From Acidithiobacillus sulfurivorans (lineage in GTDB: Bacteria; Pseudomonadota; Gammaproteobacteria; Acidithiobacillales; Acidithiobacillaceae), in NCBI RefSeq assembly GCF_018853815.1, contig NZ_JAAOMP010000036.1, positions 1 through 64,000 of the forward strand: 64,000 nt of DNA, in the 5' to 3' direction. Below are positions 45,567-57,682 of the stretch, piece by piece. A model generated the notes under the pieces. The model was not told where the DNA came from. It made no database searches and saw nothing but the letters and a program-made list of their open reading frames with translations. Every line of letters begins with the position of its first letter. Within the stretch, counting starts at the first letter, position 1. The position numbers and the translations under genes are program-made.

Positions 45567-45934
45567 AAGAATTCTTCCTTTGTAAGATCAGAGAGATACC
45601 ACAGTTAATGAATTATCCTGTTTCATATCTAAAACGGATCATGAATTATTATTAAAAATATCATAAAAAATTATTTTTATCGCTGTTAATAAATTATTTT
45701 TTATAAAGTATATAAAATAAAATAAACAAATAAAGCATTTAAAAAACATGATGATAAACTATTAATATTGGGTTTTATAGGGATAAATAAAAAAATTTAG
45801 CCCTGTTCAGTTAACAAATCCCGGCTGGCCGGATTATATACTGGCGCAGATCGTGTCACTTGGCTATACTGCAGCGACTGATTGTCGTGTCCAAACATCA
45901 CGATTTTACCGCCAAGCACTCGACCAGGTTACGT
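45567..45934. other. Extremely AT-rich region upstream of dnaA, likely DNA-unwinding element and dnaA promoter
   Basis: 368 bases without a gene. In 45661-45780 only 17 of 120 bases are G or C by my count. No perfect TTATCCACA is seen here. It is a good candidate for a duplex-unwinding element of oriC, and it must also hold the dnaA promoter, probably near TATATA at 45835-45841. Confidence 0.6.
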
Positions 45935-47293
45935 ATGAGCCGTGATTCAAACTTATCCGCGCTGCACAACGGAGATGCCCTCTGGGAAGCTCTCTGCATA
46001 CAGCTGCAGGAACAGACAACACCTCAGCAGTTCAATACCTGGCTTCGCCCTTTGCGTGGCGAGCTGCATGGTAACGAATTTCATCTGTTTGCCCCCAACC
46101 CCTTTGTCATGCAGTGGGTCAGGGAACGGCTGATGGATTTGCTGGAAGCCGTTCTCGCCGAGCTGGCTCCGGGGATGCTGCTCCGCTTCAATCTGGATAC
46201 GACAGCGGCGGCTCCTGCACCGGAGCCCCAAAGCAGCACTGCGCCCAGCCCCGTCAGTACAGATCCGCGCAACGGTAATCGCCTCAATCCCGGCTTTTCC
46301 TTTCAATCCTACGTAGAGGGCAAGTCCAACCAGCTCGCCGTAGCGGCAGCGCGACAAGTTTCCGAGCATCCGGGTAAATCCTACAATCCCCTGTACATAT
46401 ATGGGGGAGTCGGTCTTGGTAAAACCCATCTCATGCAAGCTGTTGGCAATGCCATCCTCCAGCGCAACGCAGACGCCAAAGTGCTTTATGTCAGCGCCGA
46501 AGGTTTCATCATGGACATGGTGCGTTCTCTGCAACATAACACCATCAACGATTTCAAGCAGCGTTATCGCAAACTCGATGCCCTACTTATTGATGATATT
46601 CAGTTTTTTGCTGGCAAGGATCGCACCCAGGAAGAATTTTTTCATACTTTCAACGCGCTGTTTGATGGTGGCCGACAAATCATCATTACCTGTGACCGCT
46701 ACCCCAAGGAAGTCGAACGTCTGGAAGAAAGACTCCAGTCGCGTTTCGGTTGGGGACTCACCGTCGCCATTCAACCGCATGATCTGGAAACCCGTATGGC
46801 TATTGTTCTTTGCAAGGCTGAAGAAATTGGCATAGAACTACCCGAAGAAGTAGCTTTTTTCATTGCCGAAAAAATCCGCTCCCATGTGCGTGAACTGGAA
46901 GGCGCGTTAAGGCGGGTCGTCGCCCACGTCAATTTTACCCATAAGCCGTACAATCTGGATACTGCCAGGGAAGCCTTGCGGGATCTCATTGACGTTCAGA
47001 AACGCATGGTCAGCCTGGAAAACATCCAGAAAGTCGTTGCCGAATATTTTCATATACGTGGCTCTGACATGCAGTCCAAGCGGCGCAGTCGTAATATTGC
47101 CCGCCCCCGCCAAGTCGCCATGTCGCTCACCAAGGAGCTGACCAATCACAGCCTGCCGGAAATCGGTGAGGCCTTCGGTGGTCGCGATCACACCACCGTA
47201 CTACATGCCTGCCGACAAATTGAAAAGCTTCGTCAGGAAGACTCTCAAATCAATGAAGATTATAACAATTTGCTACGGATACTGGGCGCATGA
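45935..47293 (+). CDS. dnaA: Chromosomal replication initiator DnaA
   Basis: A 452-residue AAA+ initiator. Domain I begins ALWEALCIQLQEQTTPQQFNTWLRPL. Domain III has Walker A GGVGLGKTHLMQAVGNA and Walker B LLIDDIQFFAGKDRTQEEFFHTFN. Domain IV ends with the DnaA-box reader EAFGGRDHTTVLHACRQIEKL. ATG 45935 (MSRDSNLSALHNGD) is chosen because it gives the normal length; the frame runs upstream to 45860. Start of the dnaA-dnaN-recF-gyrB series. Confidence 0.97.
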   Translation: MSRDSNLSALHNGDALWEALCIQLQEQTTPQQFNTWLRPLRGELHGNEFHLFAPNPFVMQWVRERLMDLLEAVLAELAPGMLLRFNLDTTAAAPAPEPQSSTAPSPVSTDPRNGNRLNPGFSFQSYVEGKSNQLAVAAARQVSEHPGKSYNPLYIYGGVGLGKTHLMQAVGNAILQRNADAKVLYVSAEGFIMDMVRSLQHNTINDFKQRYRKLDALLIDDIQFFAGKDRTQEEFFHTFNALFDGGRQIIITCDRYPKEVERLEERLQSRFGWGLTVAIQPHDLETRMAIVLCKAEEIGIELPEEVAFFIAEKIRSHVRELEGALRRVVAHVNFTHKPYNLDTAREALRDLIDVQKRMVSLENIQKVVAEYFHIRGSDMQSKRRSRNIARPRQVAMSLTKELTNHSLPEIGEAFGGRDHTTVLHACRQIEKLRQEDSQINEDYNNLLRILGA

Positions 47294-47299
47294 CCGGGT

Positions 47300-47546
47300 T
47301 AAGGAACAAGCTGTGGAAAAGCCCATGGAAAAGTACTGTGCTGAGCATGTATGAAAACTGCCGCTCATTTTTATCCCCGATCATACCGGCTTATCCACAG
47401 TTTACCGGCGCTATGTCTAATGCAAAAAAAATACGCCTAACAATGACTTATGTGGGTTTTCCACAGGCCTTCAGGCCCTTAATAATAATAGTAGTTAAAA
47501 AGAAGAATATAATTTATTTAATTAATACCATAAGGAGCATTTCCTG
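47300..47546. other. dnaA-dnaN intergenic region with DnaA boxes and AT-rich tract (origin candidate)
   Basis: It contains TTATCCACA at 47391-47399 (perfect), TTTTCCACA at 47457-47465, its inverse TGTGGAAAA at 47312-47320 and the weaker TTATCCCCG at 47371-47379. A very AT-rich stretch at 47478-47535 follows, just before the dnaN ribosome site AAGGAG. Box cluster plus AT-rich side is the classic oriC layout, also compatible with DnaA autoregulation. Confidence 0.6.
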
Positions 47547-48644
47547 ATGAAACTCACCATGGATCGTGAAGACATACTGCCCATTTTGGCGAATATGGCG
47601 AATATTGCTGATCGCAGACCTATTCAACCCATTCTTGCCCATGTGCTGATCGAAGCTGCCGGACAACATTGCCGTTTCATCGCCACAGATCAGGAAGTGC
47701 AGCTCAGTGTAGACAAGGATCATCCGGTAGATACTCCCGGAAGTTGCGCGGTTCCTGCCCGTAAACTTTATGATATTTGCCGGGCCTTGCCAGAACACAC
47801 CCCTCTGGAGTTTCACAAGGATGGCGAAAAACTGTTACTGAAAGCCGCTAAAAGTCGCTTTACCCTGCATGTACTACCCGCTGAACAATTTCCCTATCTC
47901 AATATTCACAGCAGTCGCTGCCAGGGTGATTGCGAAGCCGCTTTATTTCGGGAGGCGCTGGCCGTAACCGCCAACACCATGGCGCAAAATGATGCCCGCA
48001 TCTTTCTCAATGGGGTTCTTCTCGAAGTACAAGGTCAGGAAATGCGCCTGGTAGCCACGGATGGTCATCGCCTTTCCATGATGACTTTGCCATTTGCCAA
48101 TAGTCTGGAAGACGAAAGTTTCCAGTGCATTCTTCCACGCAAAGCCGTCATGGAATTACTGCGTATTGTCAACGGTGGTAATATTCATCTCTCGCTTTCT
48201 GATACCAGTTTTGTACTGGATGATGGTTATCAACAATTTGCCTGTAAACTGATTGATGCCAAGTATCCTGATTATCGGCGGGTTATTCCTCAGGGACATC
48301 CTTTTTTCGCGATTCTTGATCGCCAAAGCTTCAAAAGCGCCCTGCAACAAAGTGAAGTACTAGTCAGTGATCGTAATCCCACCACCCAGGTCCATCTGGG
48401 CAAAAATCTGATGACCTTGAGCAGTCGTAACGAAGAACAGGAAGAAGGAGAAATCGAACTTTCTGTAGAATATCAAAATGATGAAATGAACATTGCCTTC
48501 AACAGCCGCTATCTCACCGATAGCATCCAGATATTTTCTCAGGAAAATATTCGCATGCGCATCAAGGACGGCAACAGTGCAGCCGTTTTCACACCACTGG
48601 ACTCGGATAATCCGGTTTATATTTTGATGCCGGTGCGGCTCTGA
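47547..48644 (+). CDS. dnaN: DNA polymerase III beta subunit (sliding clamp)
   Basis: A 365-residue clamp, which is the usual length. Recognisable parts are PILAHVLIEAAGQHCRFIATDQEVQL, the middle LVATDGHRLSMM and the end FTPLDSDNPVYILMPVRL, where the final MPVRL is the conserved C-terminus of the clamp. AAGGAG precedes the ATG. Confidence 0.97.
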   Translation: MKLTMDREDILPILANMANIADRRPIQPILAHVLIEAAGQHCRFIATDQEVQLSVDKDHPVDTPGSCAVPARKLYDICRALPEHTPLEFHKDGEKLLLKAAKSRFTLHVLPAEQFPYLNIHSSRCQGDCEAALFREALAVTANTMAQNDARIFLNGVLLEVQGQEMRLVATDGHRLSMMTLPFANSLEDESFQCILPRKAVMELLRIVNGGNIHLSLSDTSFVLDDGYQQFACKLIDAKYPDYRRVIPQGHPFFAILDRQSFKSALQQSEVLVSDRNPTTQVHLGKNLMTLSSRNEEQEEGEIELSVEYQNDEMNIAFNSRYLTDSIQIFSQENIRMRIKDGNSAAVFTPLDSDNPVYILMPVRL

Positions 48645-48668
48645 TCCGGTCCTGAAAAAAACTGCCTG

Positions 48669-52123
<3,455 letters not shown>

Positions 52124-52137
52124 CCCGTAAACCGGTT

Positions 52138-52929
52138 TCAGGCGGCAACATCCTGATCAAAACGCAAGGTGATGGGCCAGTGGATAATTTCCATCTGGCC
52201 ATCCATGTGTTCCACCAGCGCCGTACAGCTTTCCACCCAGTCGCCATCATTGTAGTAAAGTATGCCATCAATGCTTTTTTGTTCAGCATGATGAATATGG
52301 CCACAAATAACCCCGGCATAACCCCGGCGGGCGGTTTCTTCGGCAAGCAGATGTTCGTAGTCGTTGATAAATTGCACGGCCTTTTTGACCCGGTACTTGA
52401 TGTAGGCACTCAGGGACCAGTGCCGGCGCAGGCCCAGACGACGGAAGGCGGATTGCAGCAGGCGATTGAGCCAGAGTAACAGGGTATAACCATGATCACC
52501 GAGATGAATCAGCCAGGTAGCATAACGCATGGCCGCATCAAATTGATCCCCATGAATGACCCAGAGTTTTTTTCCATCGGCGGTTTCATGAACGGTCTCA
52601 CTGAGAATGGCAATATCGCCCAGGGAAATGCTCTCATCATCCTGACCCTGAACATAATCAGAGAGCAGCTCATAGACGGGATCATGATTTCCGCGAATAT
52701 AGCGGACCACGACACCCGAACGCGCCAGACGCAGGATTTTCTGGACGACGGTATTGTGGCTGCGCGGCCAATACCAGCGTATCTTGAGTCGCCATAAATC
52801 AATGATGTCGCCGACCAGATATAATTGCTGGCAGGAATTGTGGCGCAGGAAGTCGAGCAGACTTTCTGCCTGACAGCCTCGGGTCCCGAGGTGGACATCG
52901 GACAGGAAAATACTGCGGTAATGAGGCAT
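52138..52929 (-). CDS. Calcineurin-type metallophosphatase, LpxH-like (UDP-2,3-diacylglucosamine diphosphatase family)
   Basis: A 263-residue two-metal phosphoesterase: SDVHLG, GDIIDLW, GNHDP, IHGDQFD and GHIHHAE hold the ligands in the family order. LpxH hydrolyses UDP-2,3-diacylglucosamine in lipid A synthesis; this protein is longer than E. coli LpxH (240) and has extra helices (LLLWLNRLLQSAFRRLGL), so a related but different substrate is possible. ATG 52929 follows AGGA at seven bases; an ATG at 52953 has no ribosome site. It ends 14 bases from the gyrB stop. Confidence 0.82.
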   Translation of the reverse strand: MPHYRSIFLSDVHLGTRGCQAESLLDFLRHNSCQQLYLVGDIIDLWRLKIRWYWPRSHNTVVQKILRLARSGVVVRYIRGNHDPVYELLSDYVQGQDDESISLGDIAILSETVHETADGKKLWVIHGDQFDAAMRYATWLIHLGDHGYTLLLWLNRLLQSAFRRLGLRRHWSLSAYIKYRVKKAVQFINDYEHLLAEETARRGYAGVICGHIHHAEQKSIDGILYYNDGDWVESCTALVEHMDGQMEIIHWPITLRFDQDVAA

Positions 52930-53033
52930 AGTTTCGTCCTGAAAACGTGACATACGTCTATAATGCCAGCAAAATGTGACAGTTTGATGAAAGTGGATGG
53001 CGTGTATGCCTCTGCGCGAATGGGGAGATACGG

Positions 53034-56000
53034 GTGCTGAATTTAGTTGGTTTTGAATATAAAGAGCTTTTTACAGATGAGGGCATTGCGCGCCTGGATC
53101 AGGAATTTTTTGCGAGTCTGAATAAATCAGATACCGCCCTTGCCGAAGCCCTGCATGATTACCGTGCCCAGGGCCTGCTTCCGGCGAGTAAGGAACAAAG
53201 CGAATTTCTGCTGCGTCTGGCTCCCCATCTGGAACAGTTTATTACCCGCTTATTCGGTCTGGAAAAAGAAGTATCTGAATTACAGACACAAACCCGCAGT
53301 CATGATGTCGTCATGGATTTCAAAAAGCATTTTGTGTTGCGCCGCGCCCGGCGTTATCGCGGAGAATTCCCGGAGACTTTTGCGGATATTGATCAATGGC
53401 TGGATAGCCAGATACGCCAACGCGCCTGGCCAGATACGGATCGTGAGTGGGCGATTTCCCGGCTCGGTGAAGATTGGCTCAAGGATGAAAATACCCATGC
53501 TGAGGAGATTCAGCGCCTGATCCAATGGTGTGCCCGGATTCTTCAGGATCCCCAGGCAGCTCTGGCGGTTACGGGTTGGTCGAGCTTCCGTTTGCCCCAG
53601 CGGGTAGATCATGAGGCCCTCGTGCCACTCAAAAAACTCGATCAGGTGCCCGGTACACCATTTGTGGCACCCGACGGCACCCTGCGTCGCCGCGACAGCT
53701 TTCATCTGACGGATTTGCGCATGGACCCGCGCAGCGTGCAGAGCGAAGTCCATTATTGTCTCTATTGTCATGATCATGACGGTGATTTTTGCTCCAGGGG
53801 ATTCCCCGAGAAAAAAGGCGTGCCGGAACTGGGCCTGAAGGTTGATCCTCTGGGCGTGACCCTGACGGGCTGTCCCCTCGAAGAAAAAATTTCGGAAATG
53901 CAGATTCTCAAACGGGACGGACTGAATCTGGCCGCATTGGCCATGGCCATGGTTGATAATCCCATGGTTCCCGCTACTGGCCATCGCATCTGCAATGATT
54001 GCATGAAAGCCTGTGTGTACCAGAAGCAGGACCCGGTCAACATTCCCCAGGTTGAAACCCGCATTTTGACCGATGTCCTCAATCTCCCCTGGGGGATTGA
54101 GCTGTATGATTTGCTGACCCGCTGGAATCCATTGCGCGCCGTTCAATTTGCTGCGCAACCATATAATGGGCGCAAGGTGCTGGTGGCAGGCATGGGGCCG
54201 GCGGGGTTCACCATGGCCCAGCACCTGCTGCAGGAAGGCTGTGCAGTAGTGGGTATTGATGGACTGAAAATCGAACCGCTGCCGGAAGCCTGGTTGACCG
54301 CGCCGATTCGTGACTGGAGCACCTTGCAGGAAGACCTGGACGAGCGGATTCTGCTGGGTTTTGGCGGAGTTGCGGAATATGGCATCACCGTGCGTTGGGA
54401 CAAGAACTTTCTCAAACTCATTTACCTGACATTGGCCCGGCGTCCCGGCTTTCAGATTTTTGGTGGCGTGCGTTTGGGTGGCACCATCACCCTGGAAGAT
54501 GCCTGGTCTCTGGGGTTTGATCATGTCTGTATTGCCACCGGTGCGGGTTTGCCCAGGGTAGTCCCCATGGGCGAAAGTCTGGCGCGGGGCATGCGTCAGG
54601 CCAGTGATTTCCTGATGGCCCTGCAGCTGACCGGTGCCGGGAAAAAGAGCAGCCTCGCCAATTTGCAGGTACGCTTGCCGGCAGTGGTCATTGGTGGTGG
54701 TCTCACAGCAGTGGATACCGCCACCGAAGTACAGGCCTATTACATTCGTCAGGTTGAAAAAGCCCTTGAGCGTTATGAGCAGATGTCCCAGCGCGTCGGG
54801 GAAGAAAAAATGCGTGCCGGACTTTCTGCCGAAGACACGGAAATTCTCGAAGAATTTCTTGCCCACGGGCGGGCCGTTCGCCAGGAACGGGAACGCGCGC
54901 AGGAAACCGGAGAATCCCCGAATTTTGTCCCCCTGATTCAATCCTGGGGTGGGGTCACGCTGGCTTATCGCAAGGGTATGCGGCAATCCCCGGCTTATAC
55001 GCGCAACCATGAAGAATTGATCAAGGCCATGGAAGAGGGCCTGTATTACGCAGAGGGTCTGGACCCCTTGCGTGCTGAACTGGATACCTATGGACACATT
55101 GCCCACATGGTATTCCGGCAGATGCGCGAAGCTGAAGGCCGTTGGCTGACCAGTGATCAGGAGTTGCGTTTGCCTGCTCGTGCGGTGTTTATTGCGGCGG
55201 GAACCGTACCGAATACCATTTATGAAAGAGAGTATCCCGGTACCCTGCTGCTGGATGGGGATCATTTTCAGACCCATGTTGCCCACGGCAAGAGCGCTCT
55301 CCAGGCGGTGCAGGTGGCTGAACACTGCAAGGCACCGGAAGCCGGTCCATTCACTTCCTATACGGATGAGCAAGCGCATCGCGTCAGCTTCATTGGTGAT
55401 ACGCATCCGGTGTTTCATGGTAGCGTGGTCAAGGCCATTGCCTCGGCTAAAGCCAGTTATCCGCAGGTCATGCACAGCCTTACCGCCCTCGCTCCGGTAG
55501 CTCAACATAAGCTGTTAGATTTTCAGGAAACCTTGCGGGATTTGCTGACCATGCGGGTGTTGCGCGTGGATCGCAGTAATCCGGCGGTAACTGAAATGTG
55601 GATTAAAGCCCCCCAGGCCGCCCGTAATTTCCGGCCGGGCCAGTTTTTCCGGCTGCAGACTTTTGAGAGTCATAGCCCGGTTGTGAATAATACCCGCTTG
55701 CAGATTCCGGTTCTGACCGTCAGTGGTGCTGGCGTCGAAGAAGATGCGGTGCGTCTGATGGTACTGCAGTGGGGAACCGGACCGCGTCTGGTAGGTAGCC
55801 TGGAACCCGGCGATCCCTTGATATTAATGGGTCCGACGGGAGCGCCGACCGATATTCCCCAAAATAAAACGATTTTGGTGGTGGCAGGACGTTGGGGTGC
55901 TGCGGTCATGCTCGATATCGGTCCCGCGCTGCGTGCTGCGGGTAATCGGGTCCTGTATGTCGCCGCCCTGGGTAAAGCCAGTGAACTGGATAATCAGGGG

Positions 56001-56522
56001 GAGCTGGAAGAAGCGGCGGATCAGATTATCTGGTGCACGGGGAGTGGCCCGCTGATTACAACGCATCGTCCTCAGGACTTAAGTGTTGAAGCCAGTGATA
56101 TGGTGGAATTATTACGTGCCTACGGAGCCGCTGAACTTTCCGGTCAGAGTACGGTGCAAGGGGCGGTAGCCTTGGAACAGGTAGATCGCTTGATGGTCAT
56201 GGGTTCTACCGGATTATTAAAAGGCTTTCAGCAGGCTCTGAAAGGATCTCTCAGTGCTTATTTCCGCAGTGATCTGGAAGCGGTAGCCACGGTAGGAAGC
56301 CCGATGCAGTGTATGCTCAAAGGCGTCTGCGCCCAGTGTTTGCAGTGGCAGATTGATCCGGAAACCGGCAAGCGTACCAAAGCGGTATTTTCCTGCGCCG
56401 GCCAGGACCAGCCCCTGGCCTGGGTAGATCTGGATAACCTGACTGCACGTCAGAGTCAGAATCGCTTACTGGAAAGAATTTCCAGTCAGTGGCTGGATCA
56501 TTTGCGCGCTGAGAAAAATTAA
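53034..56522 (+). CDS. Large flavin/Fe-S pyridine-nucleotide oxidoreductase, GltD-like plus PyrK/FNR-like fusion
   Basis: A 1,162-residue protein. Residues 1-230 are helical and unrecognised. Cysteines 242, 245, 253, 280, 320, 323 and 327 (CLYCHDHDGDFC, GCPLEE, CNDCMKAC) suggest Fe-S clusters like the GltD N-terminus. A flavin fold starts GMGPAGF at 386, and a second nucleotide fold is PAVVIGGGLTAVDTATE. From about 835 the protein looks like a ferredoxin-NADP reductase/PyrK domain (FRPGQFFRLQ, ILMGPTGAPT), with C1093, C1099, C1102 and C1121 in a PyrK-type [2Fe-2S] pattern. The layout resembles the two Nfn subunits joined. GTG start after GGGGAGA. Substrate unknown. Confidence 0.8.
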   Translation: MLNLVGFEYKELFTDEGIARLDQEFFASLNKSDTALAEALHDYRAQGLLPASKEQSEFLLRLAPHLEQFITRLFGLEKEVSELQTQTRSHDVVMDFKKHFVLRRARRYRGEFPETFADIDQWLDSQIRQRAWPDTDREWAISRLGEDWLKDENTHAEEIQRLIQWCARILQDPQAALAVTGWSSFRLPQRVDHEALVPLKKLDQVPGTPFVAPDGTLRRRDSFHLTDLRMDPRSVQSEVHYCLYCHDHDGDFCSRGFPEKKGVPELGLKVDPLGVTLTGCPLEEKISEMQILKRDGLNLAALAMAMVDNPMVPATGHRICNDCMKACVYQKQDPVNIPQVETRILTDVLNLPWGIELYDLLTRWNPLRAVQFAAQPYNGRKVLVAGMGPAGFTMAQHLLQEGCAVVGIDGLKIEPLPEAWLTAPIRDWSTLQEDLDERILLGFGGVAEYGITVRWDKNFLKLIYLTLARRPGFQIFGGVRLGGTITLEDAWSLGFDHVCIATGAGLPRVVPMGESLARGMRQASDFLMALQLTGAGKKSSLANLQVRLPAVVIGGGLTAVDTATEVQAYYIRQVEKALERYEQMSQRVGEEKMRAGLSAEDTEILEEFLAHGRAVRQERERAQETGESPNFVPLIQSWGGVTLAYRKGMRQSPAYTRNHEELIKAMEEGLYYAEGLDPLRAELDTYGHIAHMVFRQMREAEGRWLTSDQELRLPARAVFIAAGTVPNTIYEREYPGTLLLDGDHFQTHVAHGKSALQAVQVAEHCKAPEAGPFTSYTDEQAHRVSFIGDTHPVFHGSVVKAIASAKASYPQVMHSLTALAPVAQHKLLDFQETLRDLLTMRVLRVDRSNPAVTEMWIKAPQAARNFRPGQFFRLQTFESHSPVVNNTRLQIPVLTVSGAGVEEDAVRLMVLQWGTGPRLVGSLEPGDPLILMGPTGAPTDIPQNKTILVVAGRWGAAVMLDIGPALRAAGNRVLYVAALGKASELDNQGELEEAADQIIWCTGSGPLITTHRPQDLSVEASDMVELLRAYGAAELSGQSTVQGAVALEQVDRLMVMGSTGLLKGFQQALKGSLSAYFRSDLEAVATVGSPMQCMLKGVCAQCLQWQIDPETGKRTKAVFSCAGQDQPLAWVDLDNLTARQSQNRLLERISSQWLDHLRAEKN

Positions 56523-56527
56523 AGCTA

Positions 56528-56567
56528 AAAACACCCTAAAAGCGGCAGTTGGCCTGGAGGGTGTTTT
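56528..56567. terminator. Bidirectional terminator after the large oxidoreductase gene
   Basis: A 10-bp stem, AAAACACCCT (56528-56537) with AGGGTGTTTT (56558-56567), 20-base loop and A/T flanks on both sides. It separates convergent transcription from minE. Confidence 0.85.
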
Positions 56568-56588
56568 GCAGCGACTTTGGCCCGAGCC
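56565..56588. repeat. 24-bp intergenic repeat, copy 2
   Basis: Matches 40019-40042 at 22 of 24 positions, with the core GCGACTTTGGCCCG at 56571-56584. As in copy 1, it follows a hairpin arm after an operon end. Confidence 0.75.
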
Positions 56589-56600
56589 TTTGATAAAAAC

Positions 56601-56852
56601 TTAATGCTGATCAGGAAACAGGATGTTCAGTTCCAGCACCTCAAAGTCACCTTTACGTTCCATACTGACCTTGATGTTGTTTTTATCCACGGGAATATAC
56701 TTGGCAATAACCGCCAGTAATTCTTCTTGCAGGGCGGGCAAAAAATCAGGTCCCCCTTCCTCCCTTTCATGGGCAAGAATAAGTTTTAAACGGTCTTTGG
56801 CGACATTGGCCGTTTTTTTCCGGGAACCGAGAATATAATCAAGTAAGGACAT
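56601..56852 (-). CDS. minE: Cell division topological specificity factor MinE
   Basis: An 83-residue protein that drives MinD off the membrane and creates pole-to-pole oscillation. MSLLDYILG is the membrane-targeting start, followed by the MinD-contact region ANVAKDRLKLILAHER. The ATG is one base past the minD stop. The longer frame to 56924 lies in minD. Confidence 0.95.
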   Translation of the reverse strand: MSLLDYILGSRKKTANVAKDRLKLILAHEREEGGPDFLPALQEELLAVIAKYIPVDKNNIKVSMERKGDFEVLELNILFPDQH

Positions 56853-56853
56853 A

Positions 56854-57663
56854 TCAGCCTCCAAAAAGCTTTTTGAAAAAACCCACTTTCGGAGCCTGAA
56901 TAAATCGGAGGGGTTTTTCTTCACCCAGGAAGCGAGCTACTACATCCTTATAAGCTTCAGCCACATCGGTGTTTCCCATATGCACGGCGGGAATACCCTG
57001 GTTGGAAGCCTGCAGCACCACTTCTGATTCGGGAATGACACCCAATAGCGGCGTCCTTAGTAATTCCTTGACGTCTTCCATGGAAAGCATTTCACCGTCT
57101 TCCACCCGCTTGGCGGAATAACGGGTCAGCAGCAAATGTTCCTTGACTGGTTCTTCTCCCTGTTCGGCTCGACGTGATCGTGCAGCAAGAATGCCCAGAA
57201 TCCGGTCGGAGTCGCGCACTGAAGAAACTTCCGGGTTGGTGACGACGATCGCCTCATCCGCATGATATAAGGCCATGAGCGCCCCTGATTCAATGCCGGC
57301 TGGCGAATCACAGACAATATAATCAAAGTCTTTGCGCAGTTCGTCCATAACTGTGGTAACCCCTTCAACGGTCAAGGCATCTTTATCGCGGGTTTGTGAT
57401 GTGGGGAGCACATACAGGTTTTCGCAGTGTTTGTCCTTGATCAGGGCCTGCTGGAGCTTTGCCTCGCCCTGAATGACGTTGATGAGATCGTAAACCACCC
57501 GACGCTCGCAACCCATAATGAGATCAAGATTGCGTAAGCCCACGTCAAAATCTATGACGACCGTTTTATACCCGCGCAGCGCGAGGCCGCTGGCAAAAGC
57601 TGCGCTGGTGGTGGTTTTGCCGACGCCACCTTTTCCTGAAGTAATGACGATTATTCTGGCCAC
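56854..57663 (-). CDS. minD: Septum site-determining protein MinD
   Basis: A 269-residue ParA-type ATPase with deviant Walker A GKGGVGKTTTSA and DFDVGLRNLDLIMG. The C-terminal amphipathic helix (APKVGFFKKLFGG) inserts in the membrane. It recruits MinC and is released by MinE. Middle gene of minC-minD-minE. Confidence 0.97.
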   Translation of the reverse strand: MARIIVITSGKGGVGKTTTSAAFASGLALRGYKTVVIDFDVGLRNLDLIMGCERRVVYDLINVIQGEAKLQQALIKDKHCENLYVLPTSQTRDKDALTVEGVTTVMDELRKDFDYIVCDSPAGIESGALMALYHADEAIVVTNPEVSSVRDSDRILGILAARSRRAEQGEEPVKEHLLLTRYSAKRVEDGEMLSMEDVKELLRTPLLGVIPESEVVLQASNQGIPAVHMGNTDVAEAYKDVVARFLGEEKPLRFIQAPKVGFFKKLFGG

Positions 57664-57682
57664 GTTTCTTTTCTCCGGATCA

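Noticed and set aside
53280-55508. Minus-strand ORF of 742 codons opposite the large oxidoreductase
   Set aside because: Shadow of a GC-biased coding strand; no ribosome site or recognisable motif, while the plus strand has strong cofactor motifs.
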